From: Diadema setosum
Lineage: Eukaryota; Echinodermata; Echinoidea; Diadematoida; Diadematidae
Reading direction: 5' to 3'
DNA: 64,000 bases
NCBI RefSeq assembly: GCF_964275005.1
Contig: NC_092685.1
Location: 32,540,866-32,604,865, forward strand
Of this stretch, positions 24,600 to 37,800 are shown piece by piece. Position 1 is the stretch's first letter. Every line of letters begins with the position of its first letter. The notes below the pieces were generated by a model that made no database searches, had not been told where the DNA came from, and saw nothing but the letters and a program-made list of their open reading frames with translations. The translations under genes were made by a program, and so were the position numbers.

Positions 24600-27500
24600 A
24601 TCATCATCGGACGGGCATGTTAGTGTTGTATTATTGAGGGGCGGCGGATTTCTTTTTTTCTTGTTAGGCTCGTGGTTGGATCACGGATTGATGGTACTCC
24701 CCTTCGGACGGGGAGAATCTCTGGACGGAACCCTCAGAAAGTGCGGGTTTTTATAGTTTTTTTTTTTTTTTTTAAATTGTTGTTGTTGTTGTTGTTGTTG
24801 TTTTTTTAATAATAATTATCTTTATCGAAAAGTGTGTGTGTGGATGGGTGTTGGTAGGAGGGGGTGCAGCTCGGGCCCCAGCTCCGGTTCCCTGTTACAA
24901 TTGCAGATGTAAGATATTCTTTAAACGTTTTTGTAAATATTTTATTGGTCTTCAGACTTTCCATTCGGCAAAAGCAATGTGAAATTGCTGAGAAGAAGAA
25001 GAAGGAGAAGAAGAAGAAGAAGAAGAAGGAGAAGAAGAAGAAGAAGAAGAAGAAGAATGAAAAAAGAAAAAAAAAGGAAAAAAAAATCAGTTCTCAGAAA
25101 AAAAAAGTGACGAAAAAACTATGAATTGAATTACAGTATGCAGCCACATGATATAGATCGTGAAAGTGATGCGGTACATTGTGGCAGGAACACTGTGTTT
25201 ACATCCAGTTTTAAGATGAACTCTACTTTTTTCCCCGGGGAACGAACTTCCTCTTTTTTACTGCCAATGAATGATAAGATGAGATGTTCTCCTGTAATTT
25301 GAGTTGTGGCTAATAGATTTCATCGGCTATAGTTCGGTTAGGTTAACAATAGCAGGCGATGTGTTCCGTATATACATGTATAGTGTGTATCTACTACATG
25401 TACATGATGAGAAATAGCGAGTAAGAAATTCCACAGTCAATTCGTCGTATCGCCAAACGGATTATCTCAGTTCCCACAGTAAGAGGAATGTTGATATACG
25501 TTTGGTGGGTGGCACACCAGCGGGATATTAGTTCTTGCTCTCCAGTGCAGTTGGAAAAAGAAAGAAAGAAAGAAAAAATAATAATACAGCCTTGAACTCA
25601 GAAACATTCCGTTTAGTAGCTACGAAACGCATTATTTCATTGCCATTCAGGGTATCAACAAGAGTCTGATCTCAGACCACAGAAACTAAGGCAGTGTAAT
25701 CATACAAGGCCATAACCATTTCTCGACTCAATTGGAGAGCATTCCTTTTAACAGTTTTGTTGTGACTGTGAATAGAGAGAACAAATAGTGACAAAGTAAG
25801 TACGTTTAATTCTATGTATATGTAGGCCTATTATACAATGTATTTAAGGTATCATTCCTCACTAAGTGTAATGCCACTCCAAGTTCAAGTTGACCTTAGT
25901 AGAGGGAAATAAAACAATTGTAAACGTTTCGTTCAATCAACATAGAGTAAGGCAACCTGAGAGTAAGAAAGTTGCTGGATTTTAAAACTTCACGTAATGA
26001 CGCACGATTAGTCGCAACTACAGGTACATGTATGCATGCATAGTCAATATGCAATTGAATGATGCGACTATTCTATCACCTCTCCAGTATCCTGTGGCTT
26101 TGTACACAGCATGGTATAAAAGTCAAATCAAGTGAAATGTTTTTGCGGATAGAACGAATAACCTTGTAAAGTCTGGGTAGGTGCCGCCAATTTGATGGTT
26201 AATCTAGACAAACATTTAGTGTGAAAAGAGTGGTGTAGTCAGGGATTCAAGCATTAAGACAGGGTAAATTGGCGACATCAAAATTATTGTGAAATTTTAC
26301 TTGTCGTTTCTTTACCCGTCACCGTTTTTTGTTTGTTTGTTTTTTCTATTTTTTTTAACGTAAAATGTTCGTTCCATGTCATTGAATTTAGGCTTGTTCA
26401 TAAAGTTTTCGTGAATACATGCTGTCTGTTGCTCCTGTAGCCCGACTAGTCAACGACTTCAGATCAGTGTTTCTACAAATACTTAAGTATACGTCCATAC
26501 ATGGAGGGCACGTTATATCACGTAAATATACATGAACATAAGTAATGTTGTGGCTTCATGAGGAATCTTGTTTTCCGTTTAGCAGAGATAAGAGATACGA
26601 GAGACGTAAGCGATGGTACTTGATGATGATAAAGAAGTGTGTCAGTTCCACAAGCGGTCGCGACAGTTTGACCTTTGACAGTTTACCGAGGTGGTAGATA
26701 GAGAGGAGCATCGGTCATTCCTTGCTGTCGTCGGGTAGATCAGTGCAGCGTGGTTACACAATGCACAATGAATAGGCCCCTACGTTATTAACACTCACGA
26801 AATTATTGTAGCCCCACCCCCTACTCTTCGCACTTTACCAAGGCACTGTAACAATTGGAAATGTGGGCCCAATGGAAGAGCTTCCGACGGCCAACCGCCT
26901 ACCTCTCCACGTTTGCGCCGCTGTTCTACAGTCCTTGAAATACAGTATTCATATACAACAGTGGTGTAACTAATGACATTGTACTTGCAGTGATAGTCCG
27001 TGAATGGCAAATTGCAGTTGAACAAGTACTACATGTATACGCCCTTTGTTAATTTTTGTGTACTTGGTTTACTTGACAGGTTAATCTTGTCCAGGTATTA
27101 TTCTTGCAAGTACCCTACAGCATATTCATCGCATATTTTTCCTGACTTGCTAAATACCCTCTGCGCTCAAAGATTACCCCGTCGGACAGTATTTCTCTGC
27201 ATTTACGGTACAAATTTGTCCGTGAACTTTATGTGCCTATGTACCTTGTTTGTGTATTAGGTAAAGGTGATGAGTTGTATAATGTTTCCTTATTTATGAT
27301 GTAGAAAACTAAACACATCATTTCGAGGGTTAATCGCGTACTTAGTTCAGTTGGGTTTCCCGGTTGAATTACGTATTGAATACCTCACTCTAAAAAATAC
27401 AGTCGCCGAAGTAGCATTCCGAGCTGCCAGTTCACTGCACTTTGAGAACATGGCAGCATATCATTTTGTACTGGTGTACATGTAGTGTGAATCCACATTC

Positions 27501-27870
27501 AGGGTACAAACTGAAACACGACCTTGATGTAACTTTTCATGCATTTCGTAAAGGGCAATGGAGTAGATAGAATACTGCATACTGACGACAAAATACATCA
27601 TTATGACATACATTGTACAATATTAAATGGGTTAGTCAAATACATGTACCGGTTAGTGATTGGCTAAACGCAGGCACGTGATAGAGGAACATTGGTTATG
27701 TTCGCCCATGGGAGAACATTTTTGTAATGTTCTTCCATGGGAAAACATTTTCACGTAACAAATGACCTAAATACCCGCGCGCACAGTGAATTTGGCTCTG
27801 CGCGAGCGATCGAGTACGTTGTGCTGGTGGTTGACTTTGACGTATTTGACTAATCCATATAATATAACAT
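24600..27870. other. Intergenic, low-complexity tracts, no recognised gene
   Basis: Holds (TTG)7 near 24778-24801, a purine tract of GAA/GGA repeats at about 24989-25100, and (AAAG)n near 25555-25576. Open frames in the purine tract encode only Lys-rich low-complexity sequence. No homologue or spliced exon chain was seen. Confidence 0.5.
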
Positions 27871-28032
27871 ATGATGACTTTTGTTGTCGGGAACATGTAC
27901 CAAACGTTCCAATGCTATATCGGGAGGCTGTAAGTCCCCCGACTTCGTCTCGGGACTTATAACCTCCCTCAATAGCATTTCAAATCCTTCGGGTGGAACA
28001 TTCGGTATGTTCCCTCCCCCGCCAGTCATCAT
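27871..28032. repeat. Large hairpin/foldback element
   Basis: Near-palindrome with outer arms ATGATGACT...AGTCATCAT. Inside are GGGAACATGTACC.../...GGTATGTTCCC, then AATGCTAT/ATAGCATT, then CGGGAGGCTGTAAGTCCC paired with GGGACTTATAACCTCCC around a CGACTTCG centre. Just to the left (27705-27755) is another inverted pair built on CCCATGGGAGAACATT. It is probably part of a non-autonomous DNA transposon; ends beyond the palindrome are not resolved. Confidence 0.6.
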
Positions 28033-29816
28033 CTATACAATGTATCACTAAACAAGAGACAGGGTTGATCTGCCTTATCGTGTGCCTAAAAGTTGGTTTT
28101 GCTTTGCTTACTGTTTTTTTTTTTTTTGTGTGTGTGTCCGTATTTTCTCACTCTCTTGATGTGCAAGATGGGAAATTTAGCGCGCAGATATGCTGATATT
28201 GATATCTAGTGTGAAGTGATAATGAATAAGGCTTAGTTTAGTTTGCATGCATGTATGATTGCAGAGAAACGTTTGGCAACTTTATTTCTGTACATTAAGA
28301 AATATATTGTACATCTAACTGTGATAAAGTTTGTTTGGTATGATCAGGAAAATGGTAGTGAGCTATGTAAAACAGGTATCCGATATCATCATATGTTGAC
28401 GTGTGCTTGCTTGTTACTCGCAGGTTCCTTTTTGTGCTTCGCTGAAAATCTTCAAGAATGATATATCCGTGTGTGACACATGTCCATCTGAAATAAGAGT
28501 ACAGTATAAATTTATCCGCCAATCTGCATTCGTGTATATGAGCATGATTGATCCGTGCCAAAGAGTTGTTTATACAATTTCTGTGGAATACAATATACTA
28601 AAAGATCCACATCTGCGTCGCTAAGCAAAGTCGGGATCTACGAAGCTCGTGTGTGAAGCCATCATATTTTCCCCTTTTTATTAGGCACTAATGTGCCAAT
28701 GATCCGCCAACAGTTAACCTCCTTATCTGGATCTAGCCACCTCGATACCATCCCGAGTAGACTTTGTGAATGCCTTGAGAACTCCACATAAATAACCCCT
28801 TTAACCCTATAAAAGCCCAAGGGGGGGGGGGGGGGGCACATTATGTCCCTACCATATTTTCATTTGCCACTCCTACGCCTTTAACCCAATGTCGACCACC
28901 TTTGGTGACTTTCCTAAAATTTCATTGCTAACATTTCGCTATATAATTTAGCTATGTCCCATATTGCTGGTTACCATGGCAACTGTAAACTGACAACCAT
29001 GCCAGTCAGATTTTGCTTGTTTTTCTCTGTTCCAATTCCAGTTAACAATATAATAGTGGATGAAATGGAGTTTTCTTGGCTGTAACTTGCGGAAGGGCCA
29101 AAATATGAAGTGTAATTATGGTTTTGAATGGCCCTAAAATGGTTTTCTCATTATTTCCGTTATTTCTAATGTGACATTGGCATCAAAGAGTAGATGTTAG
29201 AGAGATTACTGAAAAAAAAACCCAGTATTTTCCAAAGATTACCCTTATATTTTGTATCTTTCACACAAGTTTTGCCTGTACTATCTTTGTTCATCGTATT
29301 ACCAATCTGCAAACTCAAAATTTCAGTATTAAGGAAATATGAAATGTGATACCTATACATGTACACGTACCTATCCCAAACAATGGATCATAGGTCTCAT
29401 TTGTTTCTTTATATTTTAATGAATAATGCCCCATGTGGTGACCTTTCTACCAGTGAAGTTTGACTTCTTGTTATGGCAAATACATTGTACATGTATGAAA
29501 ATGATTGGATGAGAATAAAGGCAAATACATGTATACTGGGATAAACAAATTTAAAGAAAACTGATTTATTGCAGATTTCCTGTGTAGACCTAAATAAAAC
29601 CCGACTTAAATATTTCTTGAAGTACAAACCAATGGGAGAGTCAATAAGTGGTCCTAAAGGTAATAACTGCTTCCATTTTGCGCATGTGGTTGCAACCAAC
29701 ATTATTATGCAGTTAAAAACATTAGATTTCAAATTAGTTTCTTCAAGTCTGATTTGTGTGATACATGTACTCTGACCATTCTGCTTATTTGCTTGTACCC
29801 CGGCTTTTACTCCATT
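28033..29816. other. Intergenic, no recognised gene
   Basis: AT-rich, with a G16 run near 28820-28835. Short open frames lack splice context and recognisable motifs. Nothing further was identified. Confidence 0.5.
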
Positions 29817-29820
29817 TTAA

Positions 29821-30199
29821 AGGGTGTGTACAGTTCTGGTCGAGGGGAGGATTTAGCTTTTAACGTTTTGCAAGATATTCAGAAACCACTATGAGATGTC
29901 AAAGAGCATGCAGTTCTAAGGGGTATCAAAAGTATATTTCATAAAATTCGGTTTTGAAATGGCTGAGATATCCAAAAACAAGGTGAAACAAAGAGATCCT
30001 AATAAAGTTGTGGCATGTTGCCTTTTATTATTAGCACTTTTTGGATATCTCAGCCATTTGAAAACCAATTTCCATCAAATAAACGTTGATTCCTTCTTAA
30101 ATTACATGCTCTTTCATATTTCATAAGAGGCTTTTCATTATCTAACTTAGGAATGTTCAAAACATGAATCCCCACCTCAACCAGTACTGTACAGTCCCT
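29821..30199 (+). mobile_element. Palindromic MITE, family P, copy A
   Basis: The left end AGGGTGTGTACAGTTCTGG and the inverse of the right end (CCAGTACTGTACAGTCCCT) form terminal inverted repeats. Exact TTAA lies on both sides, at 29817-29820 and 30200-30203. The interior repeats TGGCTGAGATATCC in inverted orientation. No coding sequence. Copy B (31379-31751) is the same element in the other orientation, about 95% identical by eye. Confidence 0.8.
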
Positions 30200-31374
30200 T
30201 TAAACATAATGTGAGATTGCACCTGAAATGTTACGAGTACCTCTCATTCAAATTATATGTCACAATAGTAAACAAAATGGCTAGGTGATGAATTTTTCAT
30301 CTTTATTACAATGTGGTATACCTGTGTAGATCCATTTTTAAAGAGTTTCAAATGTATCGAGAGTGTGACTGGTGAAACAACAGTCTGGGATAGAGCCTTC
30401 TTGATTAAAGGTACACCTAAACTGGAGTACATGTATCAGCACATGTCTGCATTTTTTTTTTTTTAACACCTCATCGACAAATGTATGTTACTGTACTTTA
30501 TTCTCGCCCAAGATATGTATCAACAAAGTTCTCAAAGCTCTAAATTTATATTGCACATGCACCATGTATCATATGCATCCTAGCACACTTTTTCTGTTTA
30601 ACATTCAGTAACATAAAGAGCTGAATGGTGCGCATTACATGTCATCATTACACTGGTGTCTGTGAATGAACACGTGCCCTATCTTTGCCCGTGTGGCCGT
30701 TTTGTTTCTTTTTTGGTGTGAAATTTTTGTTACTTTTTTTTTTGTCTAGTGTCCTGTGTGTCACTGTTGTGTAGACCTATTGTACAGAAAATCTGTGAAA
30801 ACTTCGCGGAAACATCAGAGTAACTATGTTTAAAAAATCTTTTGGCAAATAAATATAAGATTTCATGTTCAAACTTGAGCTTTTTGTTTGCCTGGATGTG
30901 TCATTGTTAGATGGTTGCTTCATTGCTTTGAACAGCTTTTGCCCATTTACACATCAAAGTGCCCTCATAAACACATAAAATTACAACATTACTACTACAT
31001 GACTTCCCCTAGTTTAATAATAGCATTATTGTAACATGTGTGCAACTTAGGTACCCCCCCCCCAAAAAAAAAGGATCTTTGCAGTTAATCAGGTTAATCA
31101 GAATGTAAGAGCTTCATTCTACACAGCTGAATACTGTAGTAACCCCTGTTTGTAATAGCCAAGGTCAAAAACATGTACAATTGTATCTCGCCCATTACAT
31201 TTCACACATCTGGCTACGTATGCAGTTAACAACCAGTCTGTTGGGACTGGAGAAATAAGCATCGATCCAGGCAACATTTGGCTGGCATGCTGTCGTCATC
31301 CATCAAGGCACACATTTTCTAGCTGATATGGTCTGTAACTGGCAGCAATTCAACTTCTGCAGCTTTAAAGGGAC
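30200..31374. other. Intergenic spacer between the two inverted MITEs
   Basis: AT-rich DNA with no recognised exon. It contains T runs (30453-30464, 30737-30745) and a C8-A9 junction near 31057. Confidence 0.5.
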
Positions 31375-31378
31375 TGTA

Positions 31379-31751
31379 CGGTACTGGTTGAGGTGGGGAT
31401 TCATGTTTTGAACATTCCTAAGTGAGATAATGAAAAGCCTCTTATGAAATATGAAAGAGCATGTAATTTTAAGAAGGATTCAACGTTTATTTGATGAAAA
31501 TTGGTTTTCAAATGGCTGAGATATCCCAAAAAGTGGTAATAATAAAAGGCGACATGCCACAACTTTATTAGGATCTCTTTGTTTCACCTTGTTTTTGGAT
31601 ATCTCAGCCATTTCAAAACCGATTTTCATCGAATAAACTTTTGATACCCCATAGAACTGCATGCTCTTTGACATCTCATAGAGTGGTTTCTGAATATCTC
31701 GCAAAACGTTAAAAGCTAAATCCTCACCTCAACCAGAACTGTACACACCCT
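31379..31751 (-). mobile_element. Palindromic MITE, family P, copy B (inverted)
   Basis: The reverse complement aligns end to end with copy A, with roughly 18 differences by hand comparison. TTAA flanks both ends (31375-31378 and 31752-31755). Together with copy A it makes a large inverted repeat with arms of about 375 bp and a spacer of about 1.2 kb. Confidence 0.8.
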
Positions 31752-32562
31752 TTAACTCCTGTAGAGCTGACTGCAAGGTGCTACGCGTTCAAACAAGTCG
31801 AATAAGATACATGTCGACCACTGCAGGGTCATACATTTTAATAATAGCTTGTGATTTTCAATGCACTGTGCTTGACGAAGTGCGGGTAGAGTGCACATTT
31901 GGACTTCATGCACTTTTACATTGTCGAGACCAATCTGAGATAAGAACAGAACAGCATGAAGGGACACAAAGTAGCATGACAATTTTGTTCTGACAAATAC
32001 GGCCCATTGCAAGAATTCATGGCACTAATGTATGACCAGACACTCCTGAAGAAAATTATGAATGTCCCTTGGTACCAATTCTGCCAATCATGGATCATGT
32101 TCTAGCTTTAATTGCATGCTATTTACTGCATATTGAGATTTTAGCAATGAAGGGATAAGTCTCAACAAAAATTGATCAGCATTGTTGTAGGCGGTGAAAG
32201 TGTGTAGAAGTACTGTAATTCTGTTTAATACATGTAGCTCGTGCCACACACAAGTACTTGATTTTTTTTTCCATATCCTTTTTCCCACAAAATCCATACA
32301 GCGTTGTACCAGTACATGTACACCACTTACCTTCACCTACAAGTTTCCATGGACAAAATGAATGACAGACAGTGCATACAATTTGTATACATGTACTCGA
32401 TTCAATAGATATGTTACAGAGGTCCCATGAATGGTGAATCATACATGTTGATACATAAATACCACATTGCAGACAGATTCAGACTTTTGCACAATACCAT
32501 ATGATATAGGGAATTTCAGAAGAGACATCAAATACATTATGTACATGTCCCAACCCTTTATG

Positions 32563-33047
32563 CAGGGCTGCCAACTCTCACGCATTGAGCGTGAGACTCA
32601 AGCAATTCAACCAATTTTGACTGTCTCACTCTGATAAACGAAATCTCACGCTAAACCCCCAAAATGGAATGTACATGACTACAAAAATAAATATATCTCT
32701 AAATTCTCTGATATTCCGAATATCGATGTGCCCAAGCCCAAAATTTCGAGATTTTCCCATGCGGGTGTAAAGCTTAACCATTAATAATCGTTTTCGGTTC
32801 GCGCGCAAAGACGAGCTATTGGATTACGATTGGTTTCTACCTATACCACGTGAGCGTAGCTTGTACTTTTGGCAAATGACAGTACATGTATGGCTATGAG
32901 GTGTGCTTTACATCGCTTTACATACACTGACTGTGTACGTAGTACATACGTATGGCCGCACAGCAGGCTGCCAGGCACTAGCCAGGAGGTCGCTCTGCTC
33001 CCTCGCAGTGTCTCATGCCAAACTCTCACTCAAGGTTGGCAGCCCTG
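32563..33047. mobile_element. hAT-like non-autonomous element with target duplication
   Basis: The left end CAGGGCTGCCAACTCTCACG matches the inverse of the right end, which begins CAGGGCTGCCAACCTTGAGTG. The direct flanking repeat CTTTATG is at 32556-32562 and 33048-33054. CAGGG-type termini with a 7-8 bp target duplication are typical of hAT transposons. The 485-bp body has no transposase. The intact flanks suggest a fairly well preserved insertion. Confidence 0.75.
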
Positions 33048-33054
33048 CTTTATG

Positions 33055-33848
33055 ACAGAGGACCTTTGACTGCAACTGTATTGTAAGAGGGCTGATTTTG
33101 TATTTCTCATGGACACAATGGAAATTCTACCACAGAGAACAATGGTAAGCACATCCAGGAGGAAGATACATGTAGTAAGTAATCAACACAGTTCCCTGGG
33201 TCAAATGAGTATCTGATGGATACTACTATCCACTATTGTGAAAGACTGAAATGTACTTTTGAATACAGAATTTCTTTGTGCAATGAGAGCTGTAGCCCTG
33301 AAAGACTAAAAATGACAAACAGATGCAACAGATTTCTTCATGTCAGGGCAGCCATTACTGAATTGGCATGAAAACAGCATATCGGACAATAATTGAGAGC
33401 ATATTTTGGATCACGATAGCATAAGAAGACTGTAGAAGCAAACACCACAGCCACTAGCCAACTTACATGGTACAGGGTAACAAGGGTATTCATCAATCAA
33501 AGTGTGGAGGAAAAAAATAATGTGAGCACGGCAGTGTGTGTGGCATACAGAATGGAATCCAAACAAAGCCCCTCACACCATTGTAATGCAGAGAGAAGAA
33601 AACCTACGGCCACTGTAAATGCATACCTTGGTACTGTATGCAAGTGCACTGATCACTAATACAAGCCGAGATGATTTTCATGAATGTTATGTTGATTTCA
33701 TGAAATTCTTGCATCAAGTTGTTTTTAATTGCAACTGATTGATCAACATACATGTAAATAAGCACCAACTTATTCAGTGATTTAGTAGTAGCCATGATAA
33801 AACAAAGAAAAAAAAATCATGGTCATTTGTTTATCATGTTCATTATTA
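33055..33848. other. Intergenic, no recognised gene
   Basis: No exon, palindrome or tandem repeat stands out on either strand. Confidence 0.5.
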
Positions 33849-34145
33849 ATGTTGATGTAGGGCACTTTGACAGTCAGTTGCAATAAAAAACAAAAAACAA
33901 AAACACCAACTCGACATAAGAATTTCATGAATTTGAATAATTACGCAGTACCAGCACTGGCTGCCAGGTGGTCTAGTGGATATGATGCCTGTCGAGTGAT
34001 CACGAGGTAGTAGGTTTGTATCCTGCCCTAGTATGTATGCCCATCATGGCTACTCCTAAAACACTAATTCATTCAGTGCTTGTGAATTATTCACATCAAT
34101 GTAGGGCAATTTGTCAATCAGTTGTGATGAAATATAAATATTGAC
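33849..34145 (+). mobile_element. tRNA-derived SINE with flanking repeated blocks, copy 2
   Basis: Same architecture as 15328-15690: a left block with 'gttgatgtagggca', 'cagtcagttgcaat' and 'aattacgcagtacc', then a tRNA-like centre at about 33968-34028. A second block follows ('cagtgcttgtgaa', 'tcaatgtagggcaa', 'tgtcaatcagttg') at 34072-34131. The B box here is degraded to GGTTTGTATCC, so this copy is older or less constrained than copy 1. Confidence 0.65.
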
Positions 34146-34284
34146 TGATAAACTGAGTTTGAGGGGCTATATCATTCATGACACCCAAATTGGTGGAGGC
34201 ATTATAAGCAAATGCATGCTCTGGACTGACTGGTAGCAGCAGAAGTATACATTTATCATGGAGGTTGACATGTCTCATCCAACT

Positions 34285-34290
34285 TTTATT
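34285..34290 (-). terminator. Candidate MAP10 polyadenylation signal
   Basis: AATAAA on the minus strand, about 555 nt downstream of the MAP10-like stop codon at 34845-34847. Motif and distance are the only support. Confidence 0.4.
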
Positions 34291-34844
34291 TGATAAATGT
34301 ATATGCATACAATCTAAACAATAGGCACCAACGGCTTGTGAGATCAAGGTTCATCTTCTCTACAAAAATCATGCTGTGTGTAAGTTGTACTGTTGATCAA
34401 ATTTACCAGCTAGTAGAAAAGCAGGATACTAGTAGCAGTTTTTAAAGCAAGTTCAGCTCACTCATGTATCTTCTTCATAATTCTGTGCTGATGTGTTTTT
34501 TTTTCTCATATCAAGCGCACATTTCACTGAAAGTCATTGGCAATTACTTGATTAATTTTTTCTAAATATCTTTTTTCCCCTTCTTCGGGGGGGGGGGGGG
34601 GAGTCTTAAAAATTGCCAACCCTTTTTGGAGTGATATTGCCTTATCATATGTCATGGGGTTAGTCTGATACACGTATCATGACCAAAGTTTTGGAAGAAT
34701 AACTGACTAAGAATGCCTATGAAATGGCTTAGCAATACAGTTATTTACATGCAGCTACTCATGCACACATTGAAGGTTAGTAGAAGGAATCTCAATACAC
34801 ACAGGGAATAGTTGTGTCCTCTCACTCCATCCATCCCCAATGCT

Positions 34845-37800
34845 CTATGTATCATCGCTGTCAAAATCATCAGAGTAGTTGCCATCAGGTTGGTAATCAT
34901 CACTGGAGTCTGGTCTCAACTCTGATGTGTTTACGGCAGAGCTATTGCCAGAGAGCGTCAGGTCTGGAGCCAGCAAGGAGGTATTTGAGATGGAGCTGGT
35001 GGTCCGCTCCAGCGAGTGACGGGGCTTGGGTTTCGGTGGCTGAGACTCACTACCGTGCTTGAAAGCTACAGATTTTGCGGTCGAACGTCTTGCGAGTGGG
35101 ACAGGTGAGTTTGCAGACATCTGCGGTTGTGGAATACTGAGGACACTTGTTGGATATTTAGAGCCAACACTACCACTGAACTTTGAGGATTTGGAGGTTG
35201 CTGTTGATGTCTTTGACACAGCATCTGCGTCTCTTCCTTTACTGCCACCAGATGACTCCACAGACACAGCAGTTTTGTAGCTACTAGCACTAGAATGGCT
35301 GAGTTGAGCTTCATCTCTGGACAGGACAGATGGACTGCGCTGATCACTGAGTGGCGAGTGGTGAGAAGCTCTTGCAGAGCCATCTGAGGATTTAATGCTA
35401 GCAAGCTCCTGCTCGCCTGTTGATTCAAACCTGTACGAGTCATTAAAATCATCAGAGTAGATTTCCATGCCTTGTTTCCCACTGTCATTACCTGATACTG
35501 CAGTTTCTGTTTGCACACCTGCTCCTTCAAGATCGTCCATGGAGAATCCAGGAACATTGACAGCCTTGGACTCGTCATCTTTGCTGTTCTCAGCAGATGA
35601 GTCATTGGTACTGCCTCTATCATCTGCATCATCCTGGTCCAAGGCTGATGGTAAACGGATGCTGATACTGTGGACACTCTTCTCGCTACTACTGACATCT
35701 GTGGAACACATAAAAAACAAACAAAACCTCTCCTCAACAAATGTCTGGTTTGCATCTTGGCCTTATAGAAAAAGCAGCACTGTGATCTGTGAAAACATTG
35801 TTTTATTTTGATAGCAGCATGGTTCATCATGAAAATGACACAAAAATGAGAATATCGTGGAAGTCTCAAGTTGCAAATGTTCACACTGATATCGGTTACA
35901 AGCACTTTGATGCAGATGTGGCCATGATGTCATTCAGTAAACAGAGTCCCAGAGGTTTTGTACATCCAAAAGAAAGACATTACGAAATCATTTACTACCA
36001 ATAAACAAGCAGCATAATTATTGCTATGACTTAACAACTGTAAGATACCTCAATGAGAAGGATAATTTCGATTTTTATTTAGAAAAAAAAAATGTAGCGA
36101 AGATTTGTGTTCAACTTAGTCGGTGCATGGCATGGCTACATAAGTGATGTCAATCACAAATTATGCAAACAAGGGAAACAAATGTCCCAAAAGCTCCGGC
36201 CAAAAGGATCAGGCATCACTGTAAATCATGTCATCACTTAAGTTAGACAAAGATTGGGGATCATTTTTTTTTTTGGCACAAATCACACTTAAAACAAGAT
36301 GATGGGATTCACACTGATTAGTACTGCTGAACACGAGCCAGTGAGTACTAGTAATTTATATGTTGTAATATGATATCACAGAATAATGCTGCATATTTTA
36401 GTTACTCACTTACCTGTTTCAACTGTTAGATTTAAACAATTTTGTAGTCAACAACTTTGTTCAATTGACTTTGTGTTACATTTATGTATAAAAAAGAAAT
36501 GCATTAATAAAATCAATCAATCAATGATGAAAGGGAGTCATAACATGTTCACCTACATAAAAAGTCATTGAAGTGAATTGAAGCATATGTGACTTTGATC
36601 TATCACTTTTGATATGAAAAGGGATAAAACAACTCCATGGTGATGGTTTGAAAAAGAAAATGTGTACATTGCAACTTCATTTTTCAAAACTACACACAAA
36701 GTAATGCTTAATACTCTGAGCCTCCTTTGTTTATTTTGGGACCCGTTAGTTTTGGTTTTTTGGGGTTTTTTTTTTTTTTTGTCTCAACGTCACCTGCATG
36801 AGGAAAGGAAAAAGACGACCTAACCATTTTCTGGAAGCATTTCAGGAGCTGGTTGCTCTGGGTGCTCCACAGCTTGCCTGGGGAGATACTGCAATGTCTT
36901 TTTGCTGACTTCTAGATCTTCTTCTTGATTGACCAGGTTATCTGCAGAAATCATGTAGGTTTCTGAAAAAAAAAAGGTTAATTCCTTTCATGAAAATCTG
37001 TAAGAATGGGTAATGGAATTGAAAAGAATGTTTCAAACAGCAACATAATGCATTTTTTTTCAAATATACAAATTACTCACTTTAACAAGTTGAAATTCAA
37101 AACATGACATCTAATAGAAAATGCTTTAAACAATCTGAACACATTTGTACAGACTAGCAGAATGAATGAAGACAATGCAATGATTTTACCAAGGTTTTGA
37201 GTGCCATATTTTTTGAAGATATTTGACAACATATCTGATGTTATCATAATTATTTTGAAGAGAGACACTACACTGTAAGTTATGCCCCTGCTCCCAAAAA
37301 GGGGAATAAACAAATCAGTAAATGTCAGTCCTTGTAGTTGCAGATTATATTTGACTCAACAGATACACAAACAGTGATTTCACATGTAATCAAGTGAGTC
37401 ACTCAAAACTCAGCACCTGCCACTGGTACAATTTTTACATGAGTTTTGCATTTTGCTTGCTTACCTAGTCCAGCGGCATATCCAGGATCTACAGTCTTGT
37501 CCTTAGGAGACAAATTATCCTGATGCCGAGAAATTTCTGTTGATACATTTCTCTCCTGGAGCTGATATGACTCTTCCGACTGGTGTGGTCTTGCAGATAA
37601 AGTTCTCTTGGATCTCTGCTTGCGTGCAGAATTCTTTGACCTTTCCTCCTGCAGCTGGGCAGAACGAATTTGGAATTGTATCTCAGCTATCCGCTCCTGC
37701 TCTTCCAAGAGCTGATATGCATCTGGGTTATGCCGCTGCAGGCGAAGTTTCTGCGAGTTGGTCATCTTGAATTGCAGCTTGGTTTCTTTTTTCCTGCGAA

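Noticed and set aside
35066-35905. 279-codon minus-strand frame
   Set aside because: It overlaps MAP10 exon 3 in another frame; the correct frame is fixed by the phased splice join and the acidic Ser-rich tail.
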